Under the pieces are notes generated by a model. That model did no database searches and was not told the origin of the DNA. It was given only the letters and a program-made list of their open reading frames with translations. 64,000 bases of DNA from Amaricoccus sp003258405 (GTDB lineage Bacteria > Pseudomonadota > Alphaproteobacteria > Rhodobacterales > Rhodobacteraceae), in the NCBI RefSeq assembly GCF_043226085.1, contig NZ_CP171225.1, positions 1 through 64,000 on the forward strand, read 5' to 3'. Positions 8,255 to 16,489 of the stretch are shown here, piece after piece (the first letter of the stretch is position 1; each line of letters begins with the position of its first letter). The translations under genes were made by a program, and so were the position numbers.

Positions 8255-9847
8255 ATGCCCAAGGTTCTCATCTCGGACGCCCTTTCCGATGCAGCCGTAC
8301 AGATCTTCAAGGATCGCGGCGTCGAGGTCGATTTCCAGCCCAAGCTCGGCAAGGACGCCGCGAAGCTCGCCGAGATCATCGGCAACTACGACGGTCTCGC
8401 AATCCGCTCGGCCACCAAGGCGACCGCGGAGCTGATCGCCAGGGCCGACAATCTCAAGGTGATCGGCCGCGCCGGCATCGGGGTCGACAACGTCGACATT
8501 CCCGCCGCCTCCGCAAAGGGCATCGTGGTGATGAACACGCCCTTCGGCAACTCGATCACCACCGCGGAACACGCGATCGCCATGATGTTCGCCTGTGCGC
8601 GCCAGATCCCGGCCGCCGACGCCTCGACCCGCGCCGGCAAGTGGGAGAAGTCGAAGTTCATGGGCGTCGAGATCACCGGCAAGACCCTGGGCCTGATCGG
8701 CGCCGGCAACATCGGCTCGGTCGTGGCGAGCCGTGCGATCGGGCTCAAGATGAAGGTCATCGCCTTCGACCCGTTCCTGTCGGCCGAGAAGGCGAAATCC
8801 ATGGGTGTCGAGCGCGTCGAGGAACTCGATGACCTGCTCGCGCGCGCCGATTTCGTGACGCTGCATCTGCCGAAGACCGAGAAGACCGCGAACCTGCTCT
8901 CGGCCGAGAAGATCGCCAGGATGAAGCCGGGCGCCCGCCTCATCAACTGTGCCCGTGGCGGCCTCGTGGATGAAGTGGCCGTGGCCGAAGCGTTGAAATC
9001 CGGCCATCTCGCCGGCGCCGCCTTCGACGTCTTCTCCGTCGAGCCCGCCAACGAGAACGTGCTCTTCGACGCGCCGAACGTCATCTGCACCCCGCATCTC
9101 GGCGCCTCGACCACGGAAGCGCAGGAAAACGTGGCGCTTCAGGTCGCCGAACAGATGGCGGATTATCTCGTGACCGGCGCGATCTCGAACGCGCTCAACG
9201 CGCCGTCCGTGACGGCCGAGGAAGCCCCGGTCCTGAAGCCCTGGGTCGATCTCGCCGGCATGCTCGGGAGCTTTGCCGGTCAGGTCACCGAGCACCCGCT
9301 GACGGAAATCGAGATCGAGTATGTCGGCGATGTGGGCGAGCTGAACCTCAAGCCGCTGACCGCCGCCCTGACGGCCGGTCTCCTGAAGCCGCTGGTCGGC
9401 GAGGGTGGCGTCAACATGGTGTCCGCCCCGGTCCTTGCCCGCGAGCGTGGCGTCCAGATCGCCGAAACCCGCAAGGATGCCCAGGGCGCCTTCGGCTCCT
9501 ACATCCGTCTGATCGTGACGACCGAGGCGCATACCCGCTCCGTCGCCGGGACGATCTATTCGGACGGCAAGCCGCGCTTCATCCAGATCAAGGGCATCAA
9601 CCTCGAAGCCGAGCCGATGCTCCACATGCTCTACACCACCAACACCGACATGCCGGGCTACATCGGCGCGCTCGGCACCAAGCTCGGGGATCTGGGCATC
9701 AACATCGCGACCTTCGCGCTCGGCCGCGGCGAGAAGAGCGGCGAGGCCATCGCGCTGCTCGGCGTCGACGAGGAAGTCAGTGCGGAGGCGCTCAAGGCCA
9801 TCGGCGAGCTGCCGCAGGTGCGTCAGGCCAAGGCGCTCAATTTCTGA
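8255..9847 (+). CDS. serA: D-3-phosphoglycerate dehydrogenase
   Basis: SerA oxidises 3-phosphoglycerate to 3-phosphohydroxypyruvate with NAD+, the first and regulated step of serine synthesis. The 530-residue product is the long type: substrate and nucleotide domains with GLIGAGNIGSVVASRA near residues 146-160, the active-site histidine in CTPHLGASTTEAQENVA near 280, then an allosteric substrate-binding domain and a C-terminal ACT domain (MLYTTNTDMPGYIGALGTKLGD) for serine feedback. The ATG is preceded by AAGGAG. Its stop is followed by three strong hairpins. Confidence 0.96.
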   Translation: MPKVLISDALSDAAVQIFKDRGVEVDFQPKLGKDAAKLAEIIGNYDGLAIRSATKATAELIARADNLKVIGRAGIGVDNVDIPAASAKGIVVMNTPFGNSITTAEHAIAMMFACARQIPAADASTRAGKWEKSKFMGVEITGKTLGLIGAGNIGSVVASRAIGLKMKVIAFDPFLSAEKAKSMGVERVEELDDLLARADFVTLHLPKTEKTANLLSAEKIARMKPGARLINCARGGLVDEVAVAEALKSGHLAGAAFDVFSVEPANENVLFDAPNVICTPHLGASTTEAQENVALQVAEQMADYLVTGAISNALNAPSVTAEEAPVLKPWVDLAGMLGSFAGQVTEHPLTEIEIEYVGDVGELNLKPLTAALTAGLLKPLVGEGGVNMVSAPVLARERGVQIAETRKDAQGAFGSYIRLIVTTEAHTRSVAGTIYSDGKPRFIQIKGINLEAEPMLHMLYTTNTDMPGYIGALGTKLGDLGINIATFALGRGEKSGEAIALLGVDEEVSAEALKAIGELPQVRQAKALNF

Positions 9848-9858
9848 GCTCGGCCGGA

Positions 9859-9934
9859 GGGTCCGCCATCCGGCGGACCCAAGCGGTGCGGCCCGTTGGC
9901 CGCACACCAGTCTCCCCCGGCCTGTTGGCCGGGG
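9859..9934. repeat. Three tandem GC-rich hairpins after serA
   Basis: Three perfect inverted repeats follow the serA stop within 76 bases. Stem 1 is GGGTCCGCC at 9859-9867 with GGCGGACCC at 9872-9880. Stem 2 is GTGCGGCC at 9886-9893 with GGCCGCAC at 9898-9905. Stem 3 is CCCCGGCC at 9915-9922 with GGCCGGGG at 9927-9934. Every loop is four bases, CGTT and TGTT in stems 2 and 3. No T-run follows, so these are not simple intrinsic terminators. They may protect the 3' end of the ser mRNA or act in Rho-assisted termination before purA. Confidence 0.7.
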
Positions 9935-10085
9935 CCCCTGTCTGCTCGATAGGGTTTCTGCCCATATGAAGACCTTTTCAGGGTGGAGCTTGACCCGTCG
10001 GTCGGCTCCTGCCTGAAAATGAAGGTTTCGGCCGCCGTTGGGGACCGCTATACGTCCCCCGTAACGGCATGGAGCACCGGATATC

Positions 10086-11378
10086 ATGGCTAACGTGGTT
10101 GTCGTGGGCGCCCAGTGGGGCGACGAGGGCAAAGGCAAGATCGTCGACTGGCTCTCGGAGCGGGCGGATGTGATCGCGCGGTTCCAGGGAGGCCACAACG
10201 CGGGCCATACCCTGGTGATCGACGGTGTCACCTACAAGCTCTCGCTGCTTCCCTCGGGGATCGTGCGGTCGGGCAAGCTTTCGGTGATCGGCAACGGTGT
10301 TGTGCTCGATCCCTGGGCCCTGATTGCCGAGATCGGGAAGCTGCGCGCGCAGGGCGTCGAGATCAGCCCCGAGAGCCTGCTGATCGCCGAGAATACCCCG
10401 CTCATCCTGCCGCTGCATCAGAATCTCGACCTGATTCGCGAGGAGGCGGCTGGCAAGGCCAAGATCGGCACCACCGGTCGTGGCATTGGACCGGCCTATG
10501 AGGACAAGGTCGGGCGGCGCTCGATCCGCGTCGCCGACCTCGCCGACGAAGCGACGCTCGACACGCGTCTCGACCGGCTGCTCGCCCACCACGACGCGCT
10601 CCGCAAGGGCCTCGGCGCCGAGCCGGTGGACCGGGCCGAGCTGCGCGCGAAGCTGCTCGAGATCGCGCCGCAGATCCTGCCCTATGCCGCGCCCGTCTGG
10701 AAGGAACTCGCCGAGGCGCGCGCCGCGGGCAAGCGCATCCTCTTCGAGGGGGCGCAGGGGGCGCTCCTCGACATCGATTTCGGCACCTATCCCTATGTGA
10801 CTTCCTCCAACACGCTCGCGGGCATGGCGGCCACCGGGACCGGCATGGGCCCGGGCGCGGTTGATTTCGTGCTGGGGATCGTGAAGGCCTATACGACGCG
10901 CGTGGGGCAGGGCCCGTTCCCGGCGGAGCTGCACGACGAGGATGGCGAGCGGCTGGGCGTGCGCGGCCACGAATTCGGCACCGTGACGGGGCGCAAGCGG
11001 CGCTGCGGCTGGTTCGATGCGGTGCTGGTGCGCCAGACCTGCACCACCAGCGGCGTGAACGGCATCGCGCTCACCAAGCTCGACGTGCTCGACGGCTTCG
11101 AGGAGCTCAAGATCTGCGTTGCCTACGAGCTTGACGGCAAGCGCATCGACCACCTTCCGATGGCGGCCGCGCTGCAGGAGCGGGTGAAGCCGATCTACGA
11201 GACGGTGCCGGGCTGGTCGGAGACCACCGCCGGCGCGCGCTCCTGGGCCGAGCTGCCCGCCGCGGCGATCAAGTATGTCCGCCGCATCGAGGAGCTGATC
11301 CAGTGCCCGGTCGCGCTCCTCTCCACCAGCCCCGAGCGCGAGGACACCATCCTCGTCACCGATCCCTTCGCCGGCTGA
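10086..11378 (+). CDS. purA: Adenylosuccinate synthetase
   Basis: PurA joins IMP and aspartate with GTP to form adenylosuccinate, the first committed step to AMP. The 430-residue product is full length, with the GTP loop VVGAQWGDEGKGKIVDW at residues about 5-21, GGHNAGHTLVIDG, the IMP site GTTGRGIGPAYEDK near 130-143, and the C-terminal guanine site VALLSTSPERE. It is monocistronic in appearance, with about 240 bp upstream (including the three hairpins) and a convergent-free downstream gap. Confidence 0.97.
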   Translation: MANVVVVGAQWGDEGKGKIVDWLSERADVIARFQGGHNAGHTLVIDGVTYKLSLLPSGIVRSGKLSVIGNGVVLDPWALIAEIGKLRAQGVEISPESLLIAENTPLILPLHQNLDLIREEAAGKAKIGTTGRGIGPAYEDKVGRRSIRVADLADEATLDTRLDRLLAHHDALRKGLGAEPVDRAELRAKLLEIAPQILPYAAPVWKELAEARAAGKRILFEGAQGALLDIDFGTYPYVTSSNTLAGMAATGTGMGPGAVDFVLGIVKAYTTRVGQGPFPAELHDEDGERLGVRGHEFGTVTGRKRRCGWFDAVLVRQTCTTSGVNGIALTKLDVLDGFEELKICVAYELDGKRIDHLPMAAALQERVKPIYETVPGWSETTAGARSWAELPAAAIKYVRRIEELIQCPVALLSTSPEREDTILVTDPFAG

Positions 11379-11490
11379 GCCGTCGGCGATACGGCGCCGC
11401 GCCGCGACTTTCGTGTTGCGGCGCGAAATCCCCTTCCGGTATCACTCGCGTAACGCCAATACGCGCGATCGGAGCAGGGAAGGGACGGGC

Positions 11491-12219
11491 ATGATCGTAT
11501 CGCACAGGCACAGGTTCATCTTCCTCAAGACCCGGAAGACCGCCGGGACCTCGCTCGAGATCGCGCTCTCGAAATACTGCGGCCCCGACGACATCCTGAC
11601 GCCGATCAACTACGACGAGGCCGCCCGCACCGAACACTCCGCCAGGCGCGCCCAGAATCACGAGATGCCGCTCTCGAGCTTCGGCGCCGGCGATTACCTC
11701 CGCTGGATCACGCGCCGCCGCAGGCCCGCCCGCTTCACCGAGCACATGACCGGCGTCGAGATCCGCGAACGGCTCGGCGCGGAGATCTGGAACAGCTATT
11801 TCAAGTTCACCATCGTCCGGAACCCGTTCGACCGCATGGTCAGCCGCTATCACTGGACGATGAAGATGCGGCCGCGCTACCGCGAAACCCTGGGTGTCGC
11901 CGATCTGGCCCGCTTCATCCGCTACCGCGCCGACTTCGTGAACGAGAACTGGCTCATCTATACCGCCGGCGACGAGCTCCTCACCGACGATGTCGTGCGC
12001 TACGAGCATCTCGCGGAAGACCTCGGCCGGATCAGCGCCCGCATCGGCCTGCCGCACAACATTCACGACGACATGAAGGCGATCAATGCCAAGGGGAGCT
12101 ACCGCCCGAAGGTCGCGCCGCGCGAAAGCCTGATCGGCCCGGACGAGGAGGCGATCATTGGCCTCCTGTGCCGCAAGGAGATCGAGGCCTTCCGCTACAG
12201 CCGCCCGGCCACGGTCTGA
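11491..12219 (+). CDS. Sulfotransferase family 2 domain protein
   Basis: A 242-residue protein of the sulfotransferase fold, which moves sulfate from PAPS to an acceptor such as a surface polysaccharide. The start at MIVSHRHRFIFLK puts the 5'-phosphosulfate loop KTRKTAGTSLE at residues 13-23, as in the family. The 3'-phosphate motif is FTIVRNPFDRMVSRYHW. The ATG follows a purine-rich GGGAAGGGAC ribosome site. An upstream in-frame ATG at 11413 would add 26 residues unlike the family and is rejected. The neighbours do not suggest an acceptor. Confidence 0.8.
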   Translation: MIVSHRHRFIFLKTRKTAGTSLEIALSKYCGPDDILTPINYDEAARTEHSARRAQNHEMPLSSFGAGDYLRWITRRRRPARFTEHMTGVEIRERLGAEIWNSYFKFTIVRNPFDRMVSRYHWTMKMRPRYRETLGVADLARFIRYRADFVNENWLIYTAGDELLTDDVVRYEHLAEDLGRISARIGLPHNIHDDMKAINAKGSYRPKVAPRESLIGPDEEAIIGLLCRKEIEAFRYSRPATV

Positions 12220-12332
12220 TCGCCCGAAAGCGGCCCTGAATCGGCCCCCGACACATTGACACCCCGGCCCCGCCGCACCACGTTGCGGAGCGCGGCCGGG
12301 CAAGGCCGGGGCCGGAACGGGAGAGGAAAACC

Positions 12333-12569
12333 ATGCTGTCCTACAAGGCGCGCCGCCGTCTCTCGCTGGTGGCCCTGCTCGTCTGGCTCCCGCTCTACAT
12401 CGTGCTCGCCGTCAATCTCGTCGCGATGTTCGACCGCCCCGGCGTGCTCTGGGAGCTCCTGATCTTCGCCGGTCTCGGCTTCCTCTGGATGTTGCCGCTG
12501 CGCTTCGTCTTCCTCGGCGTTGGACGGGCCGACCCGGACGCGGAAAACGGCGAGAGGCCCCGGAAATAG
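12333..12569 (+). CDS. DUF2842 family small membrane protein
   Basis: A 78-residue protein with two hydrophobic segments, at about residues 10-30 and 38-58, and a short charged tail. The pattern LSYKARRRLSLVALLVWLPLYIVLAV fits the DUF2842 family, which is common in alphaproteobacteria and has no assigned function. A GAGAGGAAAACC ribosome site precedes the ATG. It ends 16 bases before the creA-like gene and is probably co-transcribed with it. Confidence 0.8.
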   Translation: MLSYKARRRLSLVALLVWLPLYIVLAVNLVAMFDRPGVLWELLIFAGLGFLWMLPLRFVFLGVGRADPDAENGERPRK

Positions 12570-12585
12570 CGCCTCCAAAGGAGAC

Positions 12586-13083
12586 ATGATGCTGAAATCC
12601 CTTTGCCTCGCCGCGGCGCTCGCAGGCGCTGCCGCCGTGCCCGCCGCTGCCGAAGAGGTTGGTGAGGTTACCACTGCGATCAAGCTGCTCGGCGCCAATC
12701 ACCGCATCGTGGTGGAGGTCTTCGACGACCCCAAGGTCGAGGGCGTGTCCTGCTTCGTGAGCCGGGCCCGCACCGGGGGCATCTCCGGCAGCCTCGGGCT
12801 TGCCGAAGATACCTCGGATGCCTCGATCGCCTGTCGCCAGACCGGGCCGATCAAGTTCCGCGATGAGCTGGAGGATGGCGAGGAGGTCTTCGGCCGCCGC
12901 GCCTCGATCCTCTTCAAGCGCATCCAGGTCGTCCGCTTCTTCGACAAGAAACGGAACACGCTGGTCTATCTCACCTATTCCGACAAGATGATCGACGGTT
13001 CGCCGAAAAACTCGCTTTCGGCCGTGGTCGTCCGCGACTGGACCGCCGCCGATCCCGAAACCGGGCAGTCGGCCGCCGAATGA
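12586..13083 (+). CDS. creA: CreA family periplasmic protein
   Basis: CreA proteins are small exported proteins of uncertain role, named from the Escherichia coli creABCD locus. The 165-residue product has a signal peptide (MMLKSLCLAAALAGAAAVPAAA) and the family core DDPKVEGVSCFVSRARTGG followed by DASIACRQTGPI and FFDKKRNTLVYLTYSDK; paired cysteines suggest a disulfide. AAAGGAG lies before ATG 12586. No creB/creC regulators are adjacent. The stop overlaps the next start by four bases (ATGA). Confidence 0.88.
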   Translation: MMLKSLCLAAALAGAAAVPAAAEEVGEVTTAIKLLGANHRIVVEVFDDPKVEGVSCFVSRARTGGISGSLGLAEDTSDASIACRQTGPIKFRDELEDGEEVFGRRASILFKRIQVVRFFDKKRNTLVYLTYSDKMIDGSPKNSLSAVVVRDWTAADPETGQSAAE

Positions 13084-13751
13084 GGGTGCCGCTCGTGCGC
13101 TCCCCGCGGCCGCTCGCCCTGATCGGGGGCGGGCCGGTCGCGGCGGAGGACATCGAGGAGGCCATCGGCCTCACCGCCGGGTTTGTTGCCGCGGATGGCG
13201 GCGTGGCGCATCTGACAGACCGCGCGATCCGGCCGCTCGCGGTGATCGGCGACATGGATTCCGCCGATGCCGATGCCGTTGCCGCCGAGGGCAATCCGGT
13301 GCACCGGATTGACGAGCAGGACAGCACCGATCTCGAGAAATGCCTGCGCGCGATCGAGGCGCCGCTGCTGCTCGGCCTCGGGTTTCTCGGCGGCCGGGCG
13401 GATCACAATCTCGCGGCGATGAACGCGCTGGTGCGCCATGCGGGCGCGCCGCTCGTGCTGCTCGGAGGCGAGGACATCTGCTTTCACTGCCGGGACACCC
13501 TCGTGCTCGATCTGGCGGCAGGGACCCGCGTGTCCATCTTCCCGATGGCGCCCCTCACGGGATGTCTTTCCGAAGGGCTGCGCTGGACCATCGAGGGGCT
13601 CGCGATGCGGCCCGATGGCCAGATCGGCACCTCGAACATGGCGCTCGGTGGCGCGATGCGCATGGGCTTCGATGGCCCGGGCGCGCTGGTCATCCTGCCC
13701 CGTCACCTGCTCGCGCAGGTGACGGAGGTCTTGCTTCAGGGCGCGCCCTGA
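13080..13751 (+). CDS. thiN: Thiamine diphosphokinase
   Basis: This enzyme transfers pyrophosphate from ATP to thiamine, making the cofactor thiamine diphosphate. The 223-residue product has the family landmarks FVAADGGVAHL, the acidic IGDMDSAD metal site, DEQDSTDLEKCLRAI, and GFLGGRADHNLAAMNAL, with the C-terminal thiamine-binding sheet (EGLRWTIEGLAM, GTSNMALGG). It starts inside the creA stop codon (ATGA), so translation is likely coupled. No TPP riboswitch is seen upstream, in keeping with a salvage or housekeeping role. Confidence 0.88.
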   Translation: MRVPLVRSPRPLALIGGGPVAAEDIEEAIGLTAGFVAADGGVAHLTDRAIRPLAVIGDMDSADADAVAAEGNPVHRIDEQDSTDLEKCLRAIEAPLLLGLGFLGGRADHNLAAMNALVRHAGAPLVLLGGEDICFHCRDTLVLDLAAGTRVSIFPMAPLTGCLSEGLRWTIEGLAMRPDGQIGTSNMALGGAMRMGFDGPGALVILPRHLLAQVTEVLLQGAP

Positions 13752-14312
13752 TCAGGTCGTCGGGGCCTTTGCGATCGAGATCGCGACGGCTTCGGTCATG
13801 GTGACCTGGATCATGTCGCCGCGATGCGCCTTGCTCGCGAAGTCCTGCAGCTCGGGCTTGACCGCGGTGCGGCGGGTCAGGCCATCGGGCGTGCGGAAGG
13901 TCGCGATGCCATCGCTGTAGGAGAGGAACTCGACGACGATGGTTTCGGTCTGCACCGCGATGCCGCCCGGAAGGGCGCCCTTCGGGGCTTCCCCGGCAAC
14001 CATGGCGGCAGATGCTTCGGGCGAGTCGGCCGTCGCCATCGAGACGGCGGTGGCGTCGTAATACTCGACGACCACGACATCGCCGGCAGTCAGCTGATCG
14101 AGGTTCTTGATGCCGTCATTGGCATAGACCGTGTAGGCCTGACCGGTCTGGTCGTCATGCAGCTGCACGATGCGGTCGGTCTTGTTGACGGAATCGATCG
14201 TGGCGGTTGCGGTGATGAGCTGCTCGCTGACCGGCGGCCGCGGTCCGGCGAGATTCGAGCAGGCGGCCAGCGCCAGCATGGCGGCGGTGGTCACGGCGTA
14301 AGCAAATTTCAT
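13752..14312 (-). CDS. Putative lipoprotein of unknown function
   Basis: A 186-residue exported protein. The N-terminus MKFAYAVTTAAMLALAACSNL carries a lipobox (LAAC), so it is likely lipid-anchored at Cys18. The mature part holds two similar beta-rich stretches (ATATIDSVNKTDRIVQLHDDQTG and ETIVVEFLSYSDGIATFRTPDG) that look like repeated small barrel modules, split by a low-complexity Ala/Gly/Pro segment. I do not recognise a named family. It is convergent with thiN; the stop codons abut. Confidence 0.72.
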   Translation of the reverse strand: MKFAYAVTTAAMLALAACSNLAGPRPPVSEQLITATATIDSVNKTDRIVQLHDDQTGQAYTVYANDGIKNLDQLTAGDVVVVEYYDATAVSMATADSPEASAAMVAGEAPKGALPGGIAVQTETIVVEFLSYSDGIATFRTPDGLTRRTAVKPELQDFASKAHRGDMIQVTMTEAVAISIAKAPTT

Positions 14313-14445
14313 GGAGGTCCCTCTCTCAGAATGTCTTATGCCCGAACGCTCGGGTCGGGAGGCAGAAGTCGTGCCCCGTCAGGACTTAGGCTGGAACTCG
14401 CAGGCCGACAACCCCGGTCGAAGACGGGCCGGCCGGGATGCCGCG

Positions 14446-15387
14446 TCAGGCGAGCGCGATTGCGCAGAGTGCCGCCGCCGTGAGCGCGATCATCCGGCGA
14501 TAGAGGTTCACACCGCGCTGAATCCCGTCCGCGGCGGGATCCGGGGCCGAGCCGTTGATCCAGGGCTCGGGGGCGATCCGGTCGTGATAGACGCGCGGTC
14601 CCGAAAGCCGGCAGTTGAGTGCCGCCGCCAACGCCGCTTCCGGCCACCCGGCATTCGGCGAGCGGTGCTTCGGGGCGTCGCGCCGCATGACATCGAGGGC
14701 GCGCCGCGGCCGTCCGCCCGCAAGCGCGAAGAGGAGCCCGGTGAGGCGTGCGGCGGGCAGGTTCACCACATCGTCGAGGCGGGCGGCAAAGCGTCCGAAA
14801 TCCTCGTGCCGGGGGGTGCGATGGGCGATCATGCTGTCGAGCGTGTTGATGGCCTTGTAGGCGGCAATCCCCGGCAGCCCGAGGATCGCGCCCCAGAAGA
14901 GCGGTGCGATCACCCCGTCCGAGGCATTCTCGGCAAGGCTCTCGAGCCCGGCCCGTGCCACCCCGGCCTCATCAAGCCGCTCCGGGTCGCGCCCGACGAT
15001 ATGGCTCACCGCGATCTGCGCCCCGGTCAGATCACCGCGCACAAGCGGCTCGCCCACCGCGGCCACATGATCGCGGAGGCTTCGCGCCGCGATCAGCGGC
15101 GCGGCAAGGAGCCCGGCGATCAGATGCCCGGGAAGGCTGTCCGGCAGCAGGGCTGTCAGGGCGAGCGCCGGCAGCACCGCGGCGGCGATGACAAGCAGCG
15201 CCGCCGCGGCGCCCGCGATGCGGTTGCGGCCGGGATCGAGATCGGGCCGGTTCCAGGCCCGATCAAGCCGGGAGATCAGCCGACCGATCCAGGTGACAGG
15301 GTGCCCGATGCGTCGGTAGAGCCCGTCGGGCCAGCCGAAGCTCCACTCGATGACGAGCGCGATCAACATGACAAGGGGCCAGTTCAT
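14446..15387 (-). CDS. cobD: Adenosylcobinamide-phosphate synthase (CobD/CbiB)
   Basis: This membrane protein attaches aminopropanol (phosphate) to adenosylcobyric acid during cobalamin synthesis. The 313-residue product opens with MNWPLVMLIALVIEWSFGWPDGLYRRIGHPVTWIGRLI and has several membrane segments and the conserved DDVVNLPAARLTGL. A GGAGCC site lies just before ATG 15387. The frame stays open for 46 more codons upstream, but these translate an 11-bp repeat array and are not family-like. cobP is divergent across a gap of about 200 bp. Confidence 0.9.
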   Translation of the reverse strand: MNWPLVMLIALVIEWSFGWPDGLYRRIGHPVTWIGRLISRLDRAWNRPDLDPGRNRIAGAAAALLVIAAAVLPALALTALLPDSLPGHLIAGLLAAPLIAARSLRDHVAAVGEPLVRGDLTGAQIAVSHIVGRDPERLDEAGVARAGLESLAENASDGVIAPLFWGAILGLPGIAAYKAINTLDSMIAHRTPRHEDFGRFAARLDDVVNLPAARLTGLLFALAGGRPRRALDVMRRDAPKHRSPNAGWPEAALAAALNCRLSGPRVYHDRIAPEPWINGSAPDPAADGIQRGVNLYRRMIALTAAALCAIALA

Positions 15388-15488
15388 GGGGGCTCCAAGG
15401 GCAAGGGCGTGGCGGTGTCCGGCCCTGCATCCTCCATGTCTGCGGCGGGCACAAGCCGTGCACTGGCAATTCCCGACGCCTTTGGTTG

Positions 15489-15532
15489 CCATACGGTTTC
15501 CATATGCATTCCATACGCATTCCATATCGCGG
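15489..15532 (-). repeat. Four-copy 11-bp tandem repeat between cobD and cobP
   Basis: CCATA occurs at 15489, 15500, 15511 and 15522, exactly 11 bases apart. On the minus strand the units read TATGG followed by AATGC or a variant. The eleven-base period places every copy on the same face of the helix, as for a cooperative protein-binding array. A second array with the same unit and period lies at 29814-29857. I see no other array of this kind in the window. Confidence 0.75.
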
Positions 15533-15584
15533 TTTTCCTCGCCGGCCGGCCGCGCTAAGCGGTCCGGGCGACAGGAGGGTCTGC

Positions 15585-16106
15585 ATGGAAAAAGCTCGGT
15601 TCGGCCACCGCCTCGTGCTCGGAGGCGCGCGTTCAGGCAAGACGCGGCATGCCCTGGCGCTTGCGGAATCTACAGGTGCAACAAGGGTTTACATCGCCAC
15701 CGCCGAAGCCGGAGATGCCGAGATGGCCGAGCGCATCGCCCATCACCAGGCCGAACGCGGCCCAGGCTGGCGCACACTCGAAACCCCGCTCGACCTCTCC
15801 CACGCGATTGCCACGACAACCGACGCGGACGTGATCCTGGTCGATTGCCTAACCCTTTGGCTTTCAAACATATTCTTCGCCAAACGCGACCCCGTTTCCG
15901 AAACCGAAGATCTCGTCTCCGCCCTGCAGGCACAGCCGATCCCCTGCATTCTCGTCTCCAACGAAATCGGCCTCGGCCTCGTCCCGGAAACCCCTCTCGG
16001 TCGCCGTTTCCGCGATGAACAGGGCCGCCTCAACCAGCGCATCGCCGCTGCCGTGCCGCATGTCGATTTTGTCGCGGCAGGCCTCGCCCTGTCTCTCAAG
16101 GGATAG
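15585..16106 (+). CDS. cobP: Adenosylcobinamide kinase/adenosylcobinamide-phosphate guanylyltransferase
   Basis: Bifunctional cobalamin enzyme (CobU/CobP) that phosphorylates adenosylcobinamide and then adds GMP. The 173-residue product begins MEKARFGHRLVLGGARSGKTRHA, with the P-loop GGARSGKT at about 13-20, and contains DVILVDCLTLWLSNIFF and ILVSNEIGLGLVPETPLGRRFRDEQGRLNQ, both family signatures. AGGAGGG precedes ATG 15585. It is divergent from cobD, the step before it, so the shared gap likely holds both promoters; no cobalamin riboswitch is recognisable there. Confidence 0.93.
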   Translation: MEKARFGHRLVLGGARSGKTRHALALAESTGATRVYIATAEAGDAEMAERIAHHQAERGPGWRTLETPLDLSHAIATTTDADVILVDCLTLWLSNIFFAKRDPVSETEDLVSALQAQPIPCILVSNEIGLGLVPETPLGRRFRDEQGRLNQRIAAAVPHVDFVAAGLALSLKG

Positions 16107-16126
16107 GCATAACATGTTGAAACAAA

Positions 16127-16149
16127 AAGGCCCGGCAGAGCCGGGCCTT
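16127..16149 (-). terminator. Intrinsic terminator of csbD
   Basis: AAGGCCCGGC at 16127-16136 and GCCGGGCCTT at 16140-16149 form a perfect 10-bp stem with a 3-base loop. Read on the minus strand the stem is followed by TTTTTGTTT, a classical U-tract, so it ends csbD transcripts. The plus side lacks a T-run and would end cobP transcripts only weakly. Confidence 0.88.
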
Positions 16150-16180
16150 GAAGTCTAGGTTTCAAGCGAGCGCCGAGAGA

Positions 16181-16378
16181 TCAGGCGGCGTTAAGCCACG
16201 AATCGATCTCGCGCTCGGCCTCTTCCTTCGAGCGGCCATATTTGGCCTGAATCAAACCGACGAGCTGTTCACGGTTGCCCTCGGCCTTTGCAATCTCGTC
16301 GTCAGTGAGTTCACCCCACTGCTCGCGCATCTTGCCGGAAAACTGCTTCCAATTCCCTTTGACCTGATCCCAGTTCAT
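16181..16378 (-). CDS. CsbD family stress-response protein
   Basis: A 65-residue highly charged helical protein, MNWDQVKGNWKQFSGKMREQWGELTDDE at its N-terminus, which is the CsbD signature. CsbD proteins accumulate under general stress in many bacteria; their biochemical role is unknown. A strong site (CAGGAGGCAA) precedes ATG 16378 on the minus strand. A perfect terminator lies 30 bases past the stop, so this is probably an independent short transcript. Confidence 0.92.
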   Translation of the reverse strand: MNWDQVKGNWKQFSGKMREQWGELTDDEIAKAEGNREQLVGLIQAKYGRSKEEAEREIDSWLNAA

Positions 16379-16489
16379 GACTTGCCTCCTGCTGTTCATT
16401 TTCAATCTCGGGGCGAACCGTTTCCGCCCGCCAAGTGGAGATAAAATGCGCGACAGGCGCCGAAGTTCCATCACGGAAAAAGAAGTGAA

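Noticed and set aside
15388..15584. A cobalamin riboswitch between cobD and cobP
   Set aside because: I find no B12-box-like core (GCCACTG-type) in the gap; only the 11-bp array stands out.
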